Source: Mycobacterium sp.
GTDB taxonomy: Bacteria; Actinomycetota; Actinomycetes; Mycobacteriales; Mycobacteriaceae
Assembly: GCA_028706695.1 (NCBI GenBank)
Contig: JAQTVU010000144.1
Location: forward strand, 1-6,431
Reading direction: 5' to 3'
Length of the DNA stretch: 6,431 nt
Part shown: positions 4,147 to 6,431 of the stretch, piece by piece
Position numbering within the stretch: position 1 is the stretch's first letter
How the letters are laid out: each line of letters starts with the position of its first letter
Position numbers and translations under genes: made by a program
Notes under the pieces: model-generated
Databases searched by the model: none
Told to the model about the DNA's origin: nothing
The model's input: the letters and a program-made list of their open reading frames with translations, nothing else

Positions 4147-5780
4147 ATGACGTCCACCTGAGAACTCCTTACGGACGCGGCGGTCGTGTCGGCCCGGTCG
4201 GCGGCCTCGCCGAGCCCGGCCAGCAACCGCTCGGTCAACCGCTCGAACTCGTCGCCCCAGCCGGAGTTGTCGGTGCGCGCCAGGCCGCCCAGTTCGACGT
4301 TCACCGTACCCGGGGCCGTTTCGCCGGCCGACCTCAGCCGCACCCACACCCGGCGGCGGCGCACCAGCAACGACACCACCAGACCGGCCATCATCGCGAC
4401 GGCGAAAACCAGCACCCAGGCCTGCCCCGGGTCGTGAGAAACCTGCAGGTTGACGAACGGCACCGCCCCATCGAAGCGCACGACCGTCCCCGCCGCCGGG
4501 CCCCGCTCGATGCGCACCTCCTGGCCGGCGCGCAGGTTGACCCGCTTCTCCCTGGTGAGCCGGCCCTGCTGCAGCAGCCGCGAATCCAGGGTGAACAGCG
4601 ACTGGGGCCGCCCGGTGTCCAGGCCCGTGTCGCCGCGGTAGATGTCGACGGCCACCGCGGGGGCGTCCAGGGCCGGGAACCGGGAGGACAACAAGGTGCC
4701 GTCGAGCTGCTCGGTCGGCGCCAGCAGACCCTGGATCGCGATCTGGTGTTTGCGGCGCTCGGCCTCGGTGGGATAGCTGCCGGCCGGCGGGTCGATGCGC
4801 GCCACACCCGAAGAGAGCAGGGTCCGCGGGTTGTCGGGCCGCCACTGCACGGTCGACGTGCGGGTCTGCCCGTCGGGGAAGGTCACGGTGAAGGTCGGCG
4901 CATAGCCGTGGCCCTGCAGGTACACCCGGTCACCGTCGACCCGCAGCGGGTGGTTGACCTCCAGCCGGTAGGGGCGCCAGTTGTTGGCCGTCAGGTCACG
5001 GCCGGCCTGGTAGTCGATCTCCGCGGCATACGAGGTGGCCTGTCCCGACGGCAGGTAGTGGGCCTGGAAGTTGTCGACCCGGATGCAGATCGGATTCAGC
5101 GACGTGCCGTCGACCGTGTTACCGGCGCGGAACGAGTCGAAGGCGGCCGGGGAGGCCGAGCAGAAGCCGGGGCCGCCGTCGGCGATGACGATCACGTTGC
5201 CCTCGTAGCCGAAGAGCTTGCCGACGGCCACCGCGACCAGCAGGCCCAGCAGCGAGAAGTGGAAGACCAGGTTGCCGAACTCGCGCAGATAGCCCTTTTC
5301 GGCGGACACCTCCACGGCGTCGTCGCGGCGCCTGATCGCGATGCGCCAGCCGCGCAGCCGGCCGGCGACGGTGTTCGCCAGCAGGTCCAGCTCCCCGCTG
5401 CCGGCGGGCAGCCGCGCGTCGGCGTGCTTGGGCAGGCGGGCCAGGTTGCGAGGCGCGGCCACCGGCTTGCTGCGCAGGCTGCGGGCGTGCTCGATCGTCC
5501 GCGGGGTGAGGCAGCCCACCAGCGAGACGAACAGCAGCACATAGACGGCGGTGAACCAGAAGCTGGAGAACACGTCGAAGGCCTGCAGCCGGTTCAGCCA
5601 CGGCCCGAGCACCCGGTGGCTGGCCAGGTAGTCGTCGACCTTGCCGGCATTGAGGCTGCGCTGCGGCAGCAACGCTCCCGGTATGGCGCCCAGCGCGAGC
5701 AGGAACAACAGCACCAGCGCCGTGCCCATCGAAGTCAGCGCGCGCCACGTGTTGCGGAACCATGCGAGGGCGGGTCTCAA
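4143..5780 (-). CDS. resB: System II cytochrome c biogenesis protein ResB (Ccs1)
   Basis: The protein has 545 residues and partners CcsA in the cytochrome c synthase, holding apocytochrome and haem on the outer face of the membrane. Helices are visible at about 19-38, 75-92, 170-190 and 453-473. A large extracytoplasmic domain (about 192-452) lies between the last two. H174 in LVFHFSLLGL is the conserved third-helix histidine of the family, and H449 lies just before the last helix. C207 and C232 in the outer domain could pair. The RSLNAGKVDDYL block at 41-52 and the PRNLARLPKHA block at 110-120 match my memory of Rv0528. After the last helix comes a basic stretch (VRRRRVWVRLR) and a 70-residue cytosolic tail. 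The start is taken as TTG 5780, overlapping the ccdA stop as TTGA, with GAGG 8 nt upstream. GTG codons further upstream in frame are possible but would overlap ccdA more deeply. Confidence 0.95.
   Translation of the reverse strand: MRPALAWFRNTWRALTSMGTALVLLFLLALGAIPGALLPQRSLNAGKVDDYLASHRVLGPWLNRLQAFDVFSSFWFTAVYVLLFVSLVGCLTPRTIEHARSLRSKPVAAPRNLARLPKHADARLPAGSGELDLLANTVAGRLRGWRIAIRRRDDAVEVSAEKGYLREFGNLVFHFSLLGLLVAVAVGKLFGYEGNVIVIADGGPGFCSASPAAFDSFRAGNTVDGTSLNPICIRVDNFQAHYLPSGQATSYAAEIDYQAGRDLTANNWRPYRLEVNHPLRVDGDRVYLQGHGYAPTFTVTFPDGQTRTSTVQWRPDNPRTLLSSGVARIDPPAGSYPTEAERRKHQIAIQGLLAPTEQLDGTLLSSRFPALDAPAVAVDIYRGDTGLDTGRPQSLFTLDSRLLQQGRLTREKRVNLRAGQEVRIERGPAAGTVVRFDGAVPFVNLQVSHDPGQAWVLVFAVAMMAGLVVSLLVRRRRVWVRLRSAGETAPGTVNVELGGLARTDNSGWGDEFERLTERLLAGLGEAADRADTTAASVRSSQVDVI
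4154..4170 (-). promoter_or_regulatory. Double Shine-Dalgarno at the resB/ccsA junction
   Basis: Inside the last resB codons the minus strand reads AAGGAG (4170-4165) and then AGGTGG (4159-4154). The second is 7 nt from the ccsA ATG and is the probable ribosome binding site. The first is 18 nt away, too far for ccsA, but 7 nt before an in-frame resB GTG (4157-4155). Confidence 0.6.
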
Positions 5781-6431
5781 ATCGGCAACCTCACGTCGGA
5801 GACCAGCGCGTCCCGCAGCCACGACACGAAGTCGTTCCACACCCCGGTGACCAGCAGGACACCGACCGCGATCAGCAGGGCGCCGCCGAAGACCTGGATT
5901 GCCCGGGTGTGGCGGCGCAGCCAGCCCAGGCCCGACACGGCGCCGGCCGAGCCGAAGGCCAGCAGGACGAACGGGACGCCCAGCCCCAGGCAGTAAGCGA
6001 TGACCAGCACGATGCCGCGGGCGACATTGGCGCCCTGAGTGGCCGAGGCGACGGTGATCACCCCGGTCAGCGTCGGGCCCAGACACGGTGTCCAGCCGAG
6101 CGCGAACACCGCGCCGAGCACCGGGGCGCCGGCGACCGTGGTCACCTGCCGCGGACTGATGCGGAATTGGCGCTGCAGCGCCGGTACGAGGCCCACGAAC
6201 ACCAGGCCCATGACGATGGTCAACACGCCGCCGGCCCGTTGCAGCAGCAGCTGATTGGTGATCAGCGTGGTGGTCATGCCGAGCACCGCGACGGTGCCGA
6301 GCACGAACACCGCGGTGAATCCGGCGACGAACAGCGCCGCCGATCCGGCGACCCGCCACCGGGCCGCCGGCGGCGCCTCGATCCCGCCCGGGCCGGGACG
6401 TTCTTCCTCGCCCACCAAGGCCGCCAGGTAG
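5777..6431 (-). CDS. ccdA: Thiol-disulfide transporter CcdA, 5' end outside the window
   Basis: The visible 217 residues are the C-terminal part of a DsbD-type transmembrane protein. CcdA takes electrons from cytosolic thioredoxin across the membrane to keep apocytochrome cysteines reduced for haem attachment. The frame stays open to the right edge, and the first visible residues, YLAALVG, align with an internal segment (GYLSYLAA) of mycobacterial CcdA. So the TTG at 6418 is not the start, and roughly 40 residues with the first helix and first catalytic cysteine are off-window. The second redox cysteine is present in GWTPCLGPTLTG (codon 6085-6083). Five hydrophobic helices can be seen. The segments LGTVAVLGMTTTLITNQLLL and SDVRLPI at the C-terminus closely match M. 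tuberculosis Rv0527. A polar loop (EEERPGPGGIEAPP) near the left end of the fragment is more variable. The stop overlaps the resB TTG by 4 nt. A thioredoxin-like gene is expected further upstream. Confidence 0.95.
   Translation of the reverse strand, partial: YLAALVGEEERPGPGGIEAPPAARWRVAGSAALFVAGFTAVFVLGTVAVLGMTTTLITNQLLLQRAGGVLTIVMGLVFVGLVPALQRQFRISPRQVTTVAGAPVLGAVFALGWTPCLGPTLTGVITVASATQGANVARGIVLVIAYCLGLGVPFVLLAFGSAGAVSGLGWLRRHTRAIQVFGGALLIAVGVLLVTGVWNDFVSWLRDALVSDVRLPI

Noticed and set aside
4147..4845. Extension of the ccsA frame upstream into resB (558-codon frame)
   Set aside because: The added part is a shadow of resB. The conserved CcsA N-terminus MNTVHVNVGLA begins at ATG 4146, with a ribosome binding site at normal spacing.
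4434..5996. A 520-codon open frame on the plus strand opposite resB and ccdA
   Set aside because: It is a GC-driven antisense shadow crossing the resB/ccdA boundary, with no recognisable domain and no membrane or catalytic pattern.
5781..6359. Extension of the resB frame through ccdA (fusion-like 738-codon frame)
   Set aside because: The upstream part is Arg/Gly/Ala-rich nonsense out of frame with the clearly real ccdA. The conserved ResB sequence begins only near the TTG at 5780, so there is no fusion.
6416..6418. TTG at 6418 as the start of ccdA
   Set aside because: The frame stays open to the window edge and the residues before it (YLAA) match the internal part of mycobacterial CcdA. The gene is cut by the window, not short.

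Overview
The window is high-GC DNA from a mycobacterium. Every gene with a recognisable family reads as the M. tuberculosis Rv0527-Rv0531 / Rv0534c-Rv0535 neighbourhood, seen in reverse orientation to the H37Rv map (recalled from memory, not searched). Heavy G/C third-position use, GTG and TTG starts, and near-identical blocks in MenA, CcsA and CcdA support this. I cannot name the species; the divergence from H37Rv suggests another member of the genus, such as a slow grower.

Layout, left to right: (1) the 5' part of a methylthioadenosine phosphorylase gene on the minus strand, running off the left edge; (2) a 73-bp divergent intergenic region with an inverted repeat; (3) menA on the plus strand; (4) a short convergent gap with a small hairpin; (5) a DUF4229-type membrane protein on the minus strand, with a start that looks leaderless; (6) a 53-codon plus-strand gene for a small single-pass membrane protein, with a strong ribosome binding site and a TATATT -10 box; (7) a tandem 11-bp repeat over its stop codon; (8) a minus-strand block that reads ccdA (5' end outside the window) -> resB -> ccsA -> EspI-like MinD/ParA ATPase.

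The block has a respiratory theme. CcdA, ResB and CcsA are the membrane parts of System II cytochrome c maturation: thiol reductant transfer, then haem delivery and ligation. MenA makes the menaquinone precursor, and menaquinol donates electrons to the c-haem-bearing bcc complex. ccdA/resB and resB/ccsA overlap by 4 nt each (TTGA and ATGA), which implies translational coupling. The ATPase gene follows ccsA after 51 bp and is probably in the same operon. It resembles the ESX-1 protein EspI rather than any cytochrome maturation factor, and its role here is unknown. The small membrane protein and the DUF4229 protein are also functionally undescribed.

I see no mobile element, CRISPR array, tRNA or rRNA. 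No gene-free stretch exceeds 100 bp. The window looks like conserved core genome, and I found no clear evidence of a wholly new multi-gene system. The least explained items are the EspI-like ATPase attached to the cytochrome c operon and the divergent small-gene pair between that operon and menA.
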